A DNA stretch of 20,743 bases from an uncultured Lachnospiraceae bacterium. Lineage in GTDB: Bacteria > Bacillota > Clostridia > Lachnospirales > Lachnospiraceae. Below, piece after piece: positions 1 through 7,533 of the stretch. The DNA lies in NCBI GenBank assembly GCA_910588125.1, contig CAJUPI010000056.1:1-20743 (forward strand), given 5' to 3'. Both the position numbers and the translations under genes were made by a program. The notes under the pieces were generated by a model, which saw nothing but the letters and a program-made list of their open reading frames with translations, ran no database searches and was not told where the DNA came from. Positions within the stretch are counted from its first letter, which is position 1; the number at the start of each line of letters is the position of its first letter.

Positions 1-176
1 CGAAACGAAAATGCCCAAACTCGCTTCGCTCAGACAGTGTGCATTTTCGTTTCCAGGCAAAATTCAGAGATTTAAGGACTTCTAAATCCCTGTAAAGTCA
101 AAAGCGGCAGACCATTTTCCCGCCGCTTCCCGCTCCTTGTTCCATGGCTGAGTATTCTCAGAGCTAAATTTAATGA
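1..176 (+). repeat. Long palindromic repeat, copy 1 (left part outside window)
   Basis: Partial copy of an element seen again at 7066-7317 and 12468-12773, in the same orientation. The window opens at the central hairpin: a 13-bp stem (2-14 with 41-53) closing a loop at 15-40. The right half of the middle arm (57-90) and of the outer arm (about 104-148) follow, ending near the motif GAGTATTCTCAGAGC. The matching left arms must lie upstream of base 1. No reading frame of note crosses it. The edge is placed where similarity to the other copies fades and is approximate. Confidence 0.85.
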
Positions 177-208
177 CACTGGTATAAAAACCTGTGATTG
201 AAAAAGCA

Positions 209-318
209 GATGAAGGGGTTGCCAAATAACTCATCCGCCATTGCTGTATCCTGTGTTTGCTAAGAGACAAATAATGGATACAGCAACGGCGGATATTTAT
301 TTTGCAATGCCCTTATTG
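209..318. repeat. Inverted repeat upstream of the PTS operon
   Basis: Bases 233-251 and 276-294 are inverted copies with 18 of 19 positions matching, around a 24-base loop. Weaker complementarity continues outward (for example TTGCCAAATA at left against TATTTTGCAA at right), giving arms of roughly 36 bases. The sequence is unrelated to the larger repeat family next to it. It has no T-run typical of an intrinsic terminator. It could be a small palindromic insertion or a structured leader of an upstream transcript. The remainder of 177-420 holds no gene that I can support. Confidence 0.65.
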
Positions 319-420
319 ACTTTTATTGTAATTAAAGTTTTAAATAGGGGCATTATGCACAATAACAAGAGGTATAACTTGTGGAAAATAGAGAAATGGA
401 GTAGGAAGGTTAAAATAAGG

Positions 421-449
421 TTGCAAATTCAGTGCAATCGGTATATATT
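421..449 (+). promoter_or_regulatory. Sigma-A-type promoter of the maltose/alpha-glucoside operon
   Basis: TTGCAA at 421-426 and TATATT at 444-449 are separated by 17 bases, a good fit to the vegetative consensus. Transcription would start near 456, leaving a leader of about 65 bases before the PTS gene. A CG-centred operator covers the predicted start. This is a prediction from sequence alone. Confidence 0.65.
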
Positions 450-452
450 TAA

Positions 453-466
453 TGCAAGCGATTGCG
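453..466 (+). promoter_or_regulatory. CcpA cre-like or MalR-like operator
   Basis: TGCAAGCGATTGCG is a near-palindrome centred on CG (GCAA...TTGC half-sites). It matches the core of the catabolite-responsive element recognised by CcpA and also resembles sites of maltose regulators of the LacI family. It sits on the predicted transcription start of the PTS operon, where a bound protein would repress. A partial copy, TGCAATCG, lies at 433-440. Which LacI-family protein binds cannot be decided here; no regulator gene is adjacent. Confidence 0.6.
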
Positions 467-523
467 TTATAAGAGTGCAAATTAGCACGAATATTTTCAA
501 ATAAATATAAGGAGGAAAGAGTG

Positions 524-2788
524 ATGAGTGACAGAAAAAACGAGAATAACAAAGATGTTATACTGTCGCCGGCATCAGGGAAAGCGGTTGCATTAGAACA
601 AGTTCCAGATCCCGTGTTTTCCCAGAAGATTATCGGTGATGGCATGGCAGTGATTCCGGAGGACGGAAGGATTTTAAGCCCGGTCACCGGAGTGGTGGCG
701 TCTGTGGCAGATACGCTTCATGCTTTTGGGTTCCGTTCCGATGACGGCCTGGAGTTGCTCGTACATGTAGGGCTGGAGACTGTGGCACTGAAGGGGGAAT
801 GCTTTAAAGTACATGTGAAGGCCGGAGATCGGATCCAGGCCGGGGAATTAGTTGCAGAAGTCGATCTGGCGTTTCTGGCAGAAAGAAAGATCAATCCCAT
901 CACGCCGGTGCTGGTATGTGGAGGGATGGAAGGAAAGACGCTGAAAGGGCATGATGGCATGATGGCAGGGGGAAAAGATGTCCTGATAGAGATTCTGCCG
1001 GAGAGCGGGCAAGAGGCGGCTGCTGGTGCAAAAGATGATTCCCCGGTATCAGAAAAAGCGGCGGGAGAGGCTGCCGGCGCAAGTAAAAAGGCGGCATCTG
1101 ACGAGGGCGGTTCCCCAAAGCAGGAAAAGAAGAAGCTGGCTATCAATTTTGATTTCCTTCAAAAGCTGGGCAAGGTGTTGATGGTAGTAATTGCCGTAAT
1201 GCCGGCGGCAGGGCTGATGATCAGCCTGGGCAAATTAGTGCAGATGGCAGGCGTTGATATCCATATGATCGCTATGATTGGCAGCACGATGGAAAATATC
1301 GGCTGGGCGGTGATCAATAACCTGCATATTCTGTTTGCGGTGGCTATCGGCGGTTCCTGGGCAAAGGAGCGGGCCGGCGGCGCTTTTGCGGCAGTGATTG
1401 CATTTATTTTGATTAACTGTATCACCGGCGCTATTTTTGGGGTGTCGGCGGCCATGTTAAACGATCCGGAAGCGGTAACCCATACGTTGTTCGGACAGGA
1501 AATCCTGGTAAACGGATATTTTACTTCTGTGTTGGGGGCGCCTGCGCTGAACATGGGCGTCTTTGTGGGAATCATTGCCGGATTTACCGGGGGAATGATA
1601 TATAATAAGTATTATAATTTCCGAAAGCTTCCGGATGCGCTGGCATTTTTTAACGGCAAACGGTTTGTGCCCATGGTAGTGATTGCCTGGTCCGTGATTA
1701 TTTCTCTGGTACTGGCGGTGATCTGGCCGGTGGTACAGACGGGAATCAACGCTTTTGGCGTGTGGATTGCCAACTCATCTTCCACTTCGCCGGTACTGGC
1801 GCCGTTTATCTATGGAACGCTGGAGCGTCTGCTGCTGCCGTTTGGCCTGCATCACATGCTGACGATTCCGATGAATTATACTTCCTTTGGTGGTACTTAT
1901 ACCATTCAGACAGGTATCAATGCCGGTTCTCAGGTATTCGGGCAGGATCCGCTGTGGCTGGCATGGGTGACCGATTTGATCAATTTCAAGGATGCCGGGG
2001 ATATGGCGTCTTATACCAATCTGATGACAACGGTGACGCCTGCCCGGTTTAAGGTCGGACAGATGATCGGCGCTACCGGGCTTTTGCTGGGAATTGCCCT
2101 TGCCATGTACCGCAGGGTGGATGAGGATAAGAAGAAATCATACCGTTCCATGTTTGTCTCCACTGTGCTGGCAGTATTTTTGACCGGTGTGACGGAACCG
2201 TTGGAATTCATGTTTATGTTCTGTGCACTGCCGCTGTACGCCGTATATGCCGTTTTGCAGGGCTGTGCCTTTGCGATGGCCGGAATTTTGCACCTGCGGC
2301 TTCATTCCTTTGGAAATCTGGAGTTTATCACCCGGGTGCCCATGTCAATGAAGGCGGGATTGGCCGGAGATCTGATTAATTTTGTGATTTGCGTGCTCGT
2401 GTTCTTTGCTGTCGGCTATGTGGTCGCTTATGTGATGATTGAGAAGCTGCATTTTGCGACACCGGGCCGGTTGGGCAACTATACGGATGAAAATGCGGAG
2501 GAAGAGAATGCGGCCCCGGCCGGCGGCGCGAAAACAAGCTCCGGTAAAGGCGGCAGCAGCCAGGCAGAGCGGATTATTGCATTGCTGGGCGGCAGAGAGA
2601 ATATTACTCTGGTGGATGCCTGCATGACTCGTTTGCGGGTGACCGTGAAGGATGCATCGAAGGTAGCGGAGCTGCCGGCATGGAAGGCGGAAGGTGCTCT
2701 GGGGCTTTTGAAGAAAGATAACGGAATTCAGGCCGTATACGGCCCTAAAGCCGATGTGTTGAAATCAGATATCAATGATATTTTATGA
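524..2788 (+). CDS. PTS sugar permease, fused IIA-IIC-IIB, glucose/maltose (alpha-glucoside) type
   Basis: Imports a sugar across the membrane while phosphorylating it with phosphate passed from HPr. The protein has 754 residues. An N-terminal IIA domain (about 1-160) has the paired histidines H66 and H81, spaced exactly as H75/H90 of E. coli IIA-Glc; H81 (HVGLETV) is the expected phosphorylation site. A charged Ala/Gly-rich linker (about 163-205) leads to the membrane IIC domain (about 206-645), with the GLHHMLTIP segment and the TEPLEF motif. A C-terminal IIB domain (about 680-754) carries the phosphocysteine C700 in DACMTRLRV. The A-C-B order differs from the common C-B-A. GGAGG at 511-515 favours ATG 524; GTG 521 is an alternative. 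It overlaps the next frame by ATGA. Context points to maltose or a related alpha-glucoside. Confidence 0.9.
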   Translation: MSDRKNENNKDVILSPASGKAVALEQVPDPVFSQKIIGDGMAVIPEDGRILSPVTGVVASVADTLHAFGFRSDDGLELLVHVGLETVALKGECFKVHVKAGDRIQAGELVAEVDLAFLAERKINPITPVLVCGGMEGKTLKGHDGMMAGGKDVLIEILPESGQEAAAGAKDDSPVSEKAAGEAAGASKKAASDEGGSPKQEKKKLAINFDFLQKLGKVLMVVIAVMPAAGLMISLGKLVQMAGVDIHMIAMIGSTMENIGWAVINNLHILFAVAIGGSWAKERAGGAFAAVIAFILINCITGAIFGVSAAMLNDPEAVTHTLFGQEILVNGYFTSVLGAPALNMGVFVGIIAGFTGGMIYNKYYNFRKLPDALAFFNGKRFVPMVVIAWSVIISLVLAVIWPVVQTGINAFGVWIANSSSTSPVLAPFIYGTLERLLLPFGLHHMLTIPMNYTSFGGTYTIQTGINAGSQVFGQDPLWLAWVTDLINFKDAGDMASYTNLMTTVTPARFKVGQMIGATGLLLGIALAMYRRVDEDKKKSYRSMFVSTVLAVFLTGVTEPLEFMFMFCALPLYAVYAVLQGCAFAMAGILHLRLHSFGNLEFITRVPMSMKAGLAGDLINFVICVLVFFAVGYVVAYVMIEKLHFATPGRLGNYTDENAEEENAAPAGGAKTSSGKGGSSQAERIIALLGGRENITLVDACMTRLRVTVKDASKVAELPAWKAEGALGLLKKDNGIQAVYGPKADVLKSDINDIL

Positions 2789-2820
2789 TGAGTCATCATG
2801 AAAAGAAGGAAAAATGCAAT

Positions 2821-3696
2821 ATGAAAATTATCACGATCAATACTCACAGCCTGGAAGAGCCGGATTATGAGCGAAAGCTGCATCAGTTTGCAAAGGTAGT
2901 GCTGGCAGAAAAGCCGGATATCCTTGCCATGCAGGAGGTCAATCAGTCAGTTGACGCCGGGGAGCTGTCGGGTTCAAAGCTGTCAGGATATACGATCTGT
3001 CCGGATTTTTCCGGGCAGATCCGGCAGGATAATCATGCGGCGAGGTTGGCAGAGCTTTTGTCAAAGGAGGATTGCCATTATTGCTGGACCTGGGTTCCGG
3101 CAAAGCTGGGATATGAGAAATACGATGAAGGGCTGGCGGTGTTCAGCCGCCAGCCGGTTTTGGAGGTGGACTCCTTCCGCATCAGCCGTTGTAAGGATTA
3201 TACTAACTGGAAGACCCGAAAGATTTTGGGCGTGAGGACAGAGGCCGGGTGGTTCTATACCGTGCATATGGGCTGGTGGGATGATGAAGAGGAGCCATTT
3301 GAAGAGCAGTGGCAGCGTCTGGAGGAGCACCTGGAGGAGGTAAGGGGCCAAAGAGGGGGGTTAAAGCTTCCGTTGTGGCTGATGGGAGACTTTAACAGCC
3401 TTGACAGCATTCCCGGACAGGGGTATGATCTGATAAGCAGAAGAGGCTGGAAGGATACTTACCGTCTGGCGCAGGAAAGGGACTGTGGCATTACGGTGGG
3501 CAAGGTGATTGACGGCTGGAGGGAGCGGTCGCCAGAAGCAGGCGCAACCGGGGATGAAGGGCCGCATCCAGCAGGAATGAGGATCGATTATATCTGGTGC
3601 AGCCAAGAGATTCCGATCCGCAGCTCTCATGTGATCTGCAACGGAAAGCAATATCCAGTGATATCGGATCACTATGGAGTGATGATTGAAATATAG
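2821..3696 (+). CDS. mapP: Endonuclease/exonuclease/phosphatase-fold protein, candidate maltose-6'-phosphate phosphatase (MapP-like)
   Basis: The 291-residue protein has the metal-dependent EEP-superfamily signature: N7 in the first strand (ITINTHS), E39 (MQEVNQ), H149, D190 and N192 (LMGDFNS), D256 (RIDYIW) and the terminal S-D-H at 282-284. There is no signal peptide, so it acts in the cytoplasm. The superfamily includes nucleases and sugar/lipid phosphatases. A member in Enterococcus faecalis, MapP, dephosphorylates maltose 6'-phosphate and is encoded next to a maltose PTS. Position between a PTS permease and two alpha-glucan enzymes makes that role the best inference here. AAGAAGGA at 2803-2810 supports ATG 2821; an upstream ATG at 2785 overlaps the PTS stop codon and would add 12 residues. 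A DNA-repair nuclease is less likely in this operon. Confidence 0.75.
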   Translation: MKIITINTHSLEEPDYERKLHQFAKVVLAEKPDILAMQEVNQSVDAGELSGSKLSGYTICPDFSGQIRQDNHAARLAELLSKEDCHYCWTWVPAKLGYEKYDEGLAVFSRQPVLEVDSFRISRCKDYTNWKTRKILGVRTEAGWFYTVHMGWWDDEEEPFEEQWQRLEEHLEEVRGQRGGLKLPLWLMGDFNSLDSIPGQGYDLISRRGWKDTYRLAQERDCGITVGKVIDGWRERSPEAGATGDEGPHPAGMRIDYIWCSQEIPIRSSHVICNGKQYPVISDHYGVMIEI

Positions 3697-3753
3697 GAAA
3701 AGCAGGATATCAAGGAACATTAATCTATAAAAAGTCAGGGGAGATTTGATTAT

Positions 3754-5253
3754 ATGAACAGAGCCGGGGGTATATTGTTATCGATTACCAGTCTGCCGTC
3801 GAGGTACGGGATTGGATGCTTTTCTCAAAGTGCCTATGATTTTGTGGACTGGTTAAAGGAGGCAGGGCAGACATATTGGCAGATCCTGCCGCTGGGGCCT
3901 ACCAGCTACGGGGATTCACCGTACCAGTCCTTTTCCACCTTTGCCGGGAATCCTTATTTTATCAGCCTGGAAGCGCTGATAGAGGAGGGGGTGCTGACCA
4001 GGGAAGAGTGTGAGGCGGCGGATTTCGGAAAGAAGCCGGGACTGGTAGATTATGAGAAGATGTATAAGGCCCGCTATCCGCTGCTCAGGAAAGCTTATGA
4101 GCGCAGCAATATCAGTGAAAACCTTGATTATCAGCGTTTTGCGGCGGATAATGAGTGGTGGCTGAAAGATTATGCATTGTTCATGGCAGTAAAAGACCGC
4201 TTTGAGGGAGCGCCCTGGACGGAATGGGCCAAGGATATCCGCCTGCGGTGGCAGAATGCCATGGATTATTATCGCAGAGAGCTGTATTTTGATATTGAAT
4301 TTCAGCAGTATTTGCAGTATACGTTCTATATGCAGTGGATGAAGCTAAAGGCATATGCCAATGAAAAGGGGATTCGCCTGATTGGGGACATCCCGATCTA
4401 TGTGGCGATGGACAGTGCGGATACCTGGGCGAATCCCGAACTGTTTCAGCTGGATGAGAATAACGTGCCGCTGGCGGTGGCCGGCTGTCCGCCGGACGGA
4501 TTTTCTGCCACAGGCCAGCTCTGGGGGAATCCGCTGTATCGGTGGGATTATCACAAAAACACCGGGTATGAGTGGTGGATTTCCCGGATGGAATATTGTT
4601 TCCGGCTCTACGATGTGGTGCGGATCGATCACTTCCGGGGATTTGATGAATATTATTCGATTCCTTACGGAGCGACTACGGCAGTGGATGGCCATTGGGA
4701 AAAGGGGCCGGGAATGTCACTGTTTAACCGGGTTGAGGAAACACTGGGACGCCGGGATGTGATAGCGGAGGATCTGGGGTACGTGACAGATTCGGTCCGT
4801 GAGCTGGTAAGAAGAAGCGGATTTCCCGGGATGAAGGTTCTGGAGTTTGCCTTTGATTCCCGCGATTCGGGTTGCGCCAATGATTATCTGCCTCATAATT
4901 ATGGGGAGAACTGTGTGGCTTATACAGGAACGCATGACAATGAAACGATCTGCGGGTGGTTTGACAGTATTACGAAAGAAGAGCAGGAAATGGCACGGGA
5001 GTATCTGTGCGATCACCGGACGCCCAAAAAGGAGCTGAACTGGTCCTTTATCAGTCTGATTATGCGCAGCACGGCCAAAACCTGCATTATTCCCATGCAG
5101 GATTATCTGGGCTACGGCAATGAATGCCGGATGAATAAGCCATCCACAATAGGCACGAACTGGAGATGGAGGCTTACTAAGGACGAGCTGACAAAGGAGC
5201 TGCAGAAGAAGCTCTGCGACATGACAAAGCGATATGGGAGGCTTCCCCGATAA
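3754..5253 (+). CDS. malQ: 4-alpha-glucanotransferase (amylomaltase, GH77)
   Basis: Transfers alpha-1,4-glucan segments between maltooligosaccharides in the cytoplasm, releasing glucose and making longer chains usable by other enzymes. The 499-residue length is usual for bacterial GH77. The catalytic set is visible: nucleophile D292 in RIDHFRG, acid/base E339 in IAEDLG, and D395 in THDNET, nearly the same numbering as Thermus amylomaltase. Other family blocks are GDIPIYVA (211-218) and the 250s-loop segment GCPPDGFS (244-251). AGGGGAGA precedes the ATG at a good distance. It follows the phosphatase gene after 57 bases and is followed 8-11 bases later by the glucosidase, so it is mid-operon. 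It could disproportionate maltose freed from the phosphorylated import product. Confidence 0.95.
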   Translation: MNRAGGILLSITSLPSRYGIGCFSQSAYDFVDWLKEAGQTYWQILPLGPTSYGDSPYQSFSTFAGNPYFISLEALIEEGVLTREECEAADFGKKPGLVDYEKMYKARYPLLRKAYERSNISENLDYQRFAADNEWWLKDYALFMAVKDRFEGAPWTEWAKDIRLRWQNAMDYYRRELYFDIEFQQYLQYTFYMQWMKLKAYANEKGIRLIGDIPIYVAMDSADTWANPELFQLDENNVPLAVAGCPPDGFSATGQLWGNPLYRWDYHKNTGYEWWISRMEYCFRLYDVVRIDHFRGFDEYYSIPYGATTAVDGHWEKGPGMSLFNRVEETLGRRDVIAEDLGYVTDSVRELVRRSGFPGMKVLEFAFDSRDSGCANDYLPHNYGENCVAYTGTHDNETICGWFDSITKEEQEMAREYLCDHRTPKKELNWSFISLIMRSTAKTCIIPMQDYLGYGNECRMNKPSTIGTNWRWRLTKDELTKELQKKLCDMTKRYGRLPR

Positions 5254-5264
5254 CGGAGGATATG

Positions 5265-6941
5265 ATGAAAAAAGAATGGTGGCATGGGAAGACAGCGTAT
5301 CAGATTTATCCCAAAAGCTTTTACGATTCCAATGATGACGGGATCGGAGATTTACCAGGGATTATCAGCAAGCTGGATTATTTAAAAGAGCTGGGGATTG
5401 ACATGATATGGATCTCACCGATATATCTGTCGCCCTGTGCAGATCAGGGATATGACATTGCCGATTATTATCAGATAGATCCCATGTTCGGAACCATGGA
5501 AGATATGGATCGATTATTGGAAGAGGCAAAAAAGCGGGAGATTGCCGTGCTGATGGATCTGGTAGTCAATCATTGCTCTGACGAGCACGAATGGTTTCGT
5601 AAGGCGTGTGCTGATCCGGAGGGAGAGTACGGCAAATATTTCTATCTTGAAAAGAAAAAGGACGGAAGGCTGCCTGGCAACTGGAGATCCTATTTCGGCG
5701 GGCCGGTGTGGGAACAGATTCCGGGAAGTGACTGGTATTATCTCCATGTGTTCCACAAAAAGCAACCGGATCTGAACTGGGAAAACCCGGTGGTACGGGA
5801 ACGGATTTATGAGATGATCAACTGGTGGTTGGACAAAGGGCTGGCAGGATTTCGGATTGACGCTATTATCAATATCAAAAAGCCGCAGATGTTCCGGGAT
5901 TACCCGGCAGATCGGGAGGACGGGCTCTGTGATATGGGAACCGTACTGGCAGATACAACAGGGATCGGCGATTTTCTGCGGGAAATGCGGGATCGCACTT
6001 TCCGGCCGCACGGAGCATTTTCAGTGGGAGAAGTATTTAATGCCAAAGATGGAGAGCTGGCGGACTTTGCAGGAGAAGACGGATATTTTTCTTCCATCTT
6101 TGATTTCCGGCAAACCGTGGAGGGAAAATCTGTGGAAGGCTGGTATGGAGCCAGGATTCTTACGCCGGAGGATTATAAAAGATGCTGCTTTGAGAGCCAG
6201 AGAGAGATGGAAGGAATCGGTTTTTATTCCAATATTATTGAAAATCATGATGAGCCCCGGGGAGTGAGCTATTATCTGCCTGAGGAAGCCAGAAATGAAA
6301 AGGGCAAAAAACTTCTTGCAGCTTTGTACTTTATGCTGAAGGGCCTGCCGTTTATCTATCAGGGACAAGAGCTGGGGATGGAAAACGTCGTCTATGCATC
6401 TGTAGACGAGATAGATGACATCAGCAGCCAGGACGAGTACCAGGTGTGCTTAGCGGCCGGGCTCACAGAAGAGGAAGCTATGGCAGTGGTGAATCGCTAC
6501 TCCCGGGATAATGCCAGGACGCCGTTTCAGTGGAATGCAGAAGAGAATGCCGGCTTTACCAGAGGAAGGCCGTGGCTGCGGGTGAACGAAAACTACCAAA
6601 GAATCAACCTGGAACGGCAAAAAACCGATCCCGACAGCGTTTTCGCTTTTTATCAGCAACTGATAAGGCTGCGCAAGAATCCAAAGTATCAGGATGTCAT
6701 TGTATACGGAAAAACGGAGCCGGTGTTAGAAGAGGAGCCAGGGATTATGGCGTATTTCCGGCGGAATGAGGAGCAGGCTATTCTGGTTGCCGGGAATTTC
6801 GGACAAGAAGAAAAAATACTTTGGATTGACGAGATAGACGCAGGAGAGAGCCAGGTTTTGCTGAGCAATGATAAATCAGTGAAGCTGGAGGAGAAAAAGC
6901 TCGTTTTGCAGGGGCTGCAGGTGGCGATTGTAGTGGTTTAA
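5265..6941 (+). CDS. GH13 alpha-glucosidase (oligo-1,6-glucosidase/maltase family)
   Basis: Hydrolyses non-reducing-end glucose from short alpha-glucosides in the cytoplasm. The 558-residue protein has the full GH13 pattern: N-terminal WWHGKTAYQIYPKSF, VNH at region I, nucleophile D199 in GFRIDAI, acid/base E256 in VGEV, and D329 in IENHDEPR, then a C-terminal beta domain. QPDLNWENP and NARTPFQW are typical of the MalL/oligo-1,6-glucosidase group. The residue after the nucleophile is Ala; in this group Val there tends to go with alpha-1,6 specificity and Ala or Thr with alpha-1,4 activity, so a maltase-type preference is inferred. GGAGG at 5255-5259 fits ATG 5265 better than ATG 5262. Last gene of the operon. 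A phospho-sugar hydrolase such as trehalose-6-phosphate hydrolase is possible but less favoured. Confidence 0.88.
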   Translation: MKKEWWHGKTAYQIYPKSFYDSNDDGIGDLPGIISKLDYLKELGIDMIWISPIYLSPCADQGYDIADYYQIDPMFGTMEDMDRLLEEAKKREIAVLMDLVVNHCSDEHEWFRKACADPEGEYGKYFYLEKKKDGRLPGNWRSYFGGPVWEQIPGSDWYYLHVFHKKQPDLNWENPVVRERIYEMINWWLDKGLAGFRIDAIINIKKPQMFRDYPADREDGLCDMGTVLADTTGIGDFLREMRDRTFRPHGAFSVGEVFNAKDGELADFAGEDGYFSSIFDFRQTVEGKSVEGWYGARILTPEDYKRCCFESQREMEGIGFYSNIIENHDEPRGVSYYLPEEARNEKGKKLLAALYFMLKGLPFIYQGQELGMENVVYASVDEIDDISSQDEYQVCLAAGLTEEEAMAVVNRYSRDNARTPFQWNAEENAGFTRGRPWLRVNENYQRINLERQKTDPDSVFAFYQQLIRLRKNPKYQDVIVYGKTEPVLEEEPGIMAYFRRNEEQAILVAGNFGQEEKILWIDEIDAGESQVLLSNDKSVKLEEKKLVLQGLQVAIVVV

Positions 6942-7002
6942 AGAATGGAGTTTAAGAAAGAAAACACAGGATAGAGAGTAAGCTTAGCCCATAGAGTATT
7001 CA

Positions 7003-7048
7003 GCCTTGGGGGAGGGAGCGGCCGGTCGGCCGTTTCCTCCCCCAAGGC
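7003..7048 (+). terminator. GC-rich hairpin after the alpha-glucosidase gene
   Basis: A 21-base arm (7003-7023) pairs with 7028-7048 with three mismatched or wobble positions, around a four-base loop. The stem is very stable (GCCTTGGGGGAGG against CCTCCCCCAAGGC). No run of T follows, so it is not a classical intrinsic terminator. It may still end or protect the operon transcript. The flanking motif GAGTATTCAGCC (6994-7005) resembles the outer edge of the neighbouring palindromic repeat family. Confidence 0.5.
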
Positions 7049-7065
7049 ATATCTATAGGAACCAT

Positions 7066-7317
7066 GGAACGTACTAACCAATGTCATCTGGTTAATTTTC
7101 TCAGAAGGTACGCCAGGGAAAAAGGAGCGGGAAGCGGCCGGAAATGGTCGGCTGCTTTTTCCGGTTTCGGGATTAAGAATTCCTAAAATCCCTGATTTTT
7201 GCGAAAAGCGAAACGAAAATCCCCAAACTCGCTTCGCTCAGACAGAGTGGATTTTCGTTTCCAGGCAAAATTCAGGGATTTAAGGACTTCTGAGTATTCT
7301 TAGAACTAAACTTAATG
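7066..7317 (+). repeat. Long palindromic repeat, copy 2 (right outer arm deleted)
   Basis: Second copy of the element. The left outer arm starts at CCAGGG (7113), the middle arm is 7169-7202 with 7265-7291, and the central stem is 7210-7222 with 7249-7261. Similarity to copy 3 extends left to about 7066. Compared with copies 1 and 3, about 60-65 bases of the right outer arm are missing, the junction being GGACTTCT|GAGTATTCT, so the outer stem cannot form. Two stem positions differ from the other copies on both strands of the stem, preserving pairing. No gene lies in 6942-7533; this copy occupies nearly half of it. Confidence 0.88.
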
Positions 7318-7360
7318 GTATGATGTTAGGGGCAAAAGGTGTTTTTGCGGGTCCCAAGTT

Positions 7361-7444
7361 CAAAAATTCTCTGTTCTTGTTTTATGAATTTTTGTGTAAA
7401 CGTATATATATATGCTTTAAAATTTCATGGAAATAGTGTAAAAT
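7361..7444 (+). promoter_or_regulatory. Candidate promoter/operator region of the sensor kinase operon
   Basis: An AT-rich stretch holds TGTAAACGTATATA (7395-7408), closely similar to the CG-centred operators of the two TRAP operons further on. It also holds an inverted repeat CAAAAATTC/GAATTTTTG (7361-7369, 7386-7394) and possible -10 hexamers, the best being TAAAAT at 7439-7444. I cannot fix one promoter: TTGTGT at 7392 has no good -10 at 17 bases, and TAAAAT has only a poor -35. The leader to the gene would be about 85 bases. Confidence 0.35.
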
Positions 7445-7533
7445 AAGTTAGAGTATTCTAGGGCTCAGAGGCATGGAGAGTTACTGGTGCGCCGGAATTA
7501 TTCCATACAGGGAATTTCCGGGGGAGAAAAGGT

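Noticed and set aside
241..504. 87-codon open frame before the PTS gene
   Set aside because: It runs through the inverted repeat, the promoter and the operator, has no ribosome site and no recognisable protein features.
2785..2820. Upstream start (ATG 2785) for the phosphatase gene
   Set aside because: It overlaps the PTS stop, but the extra residues are lysine- and histidine-rich with no family similarity, and the AAGAAGGA site is well placed for ATG 2821. It remains possible but less likely.
2821..3696. Reading the EEP-fold gene as an ExoIII/APE-type DNA repair nuclease
   Set aside because: The fold allows it, but the operon is entirely sugar metabolism and the protein lacks an obvious ExoIII-specific pattern.
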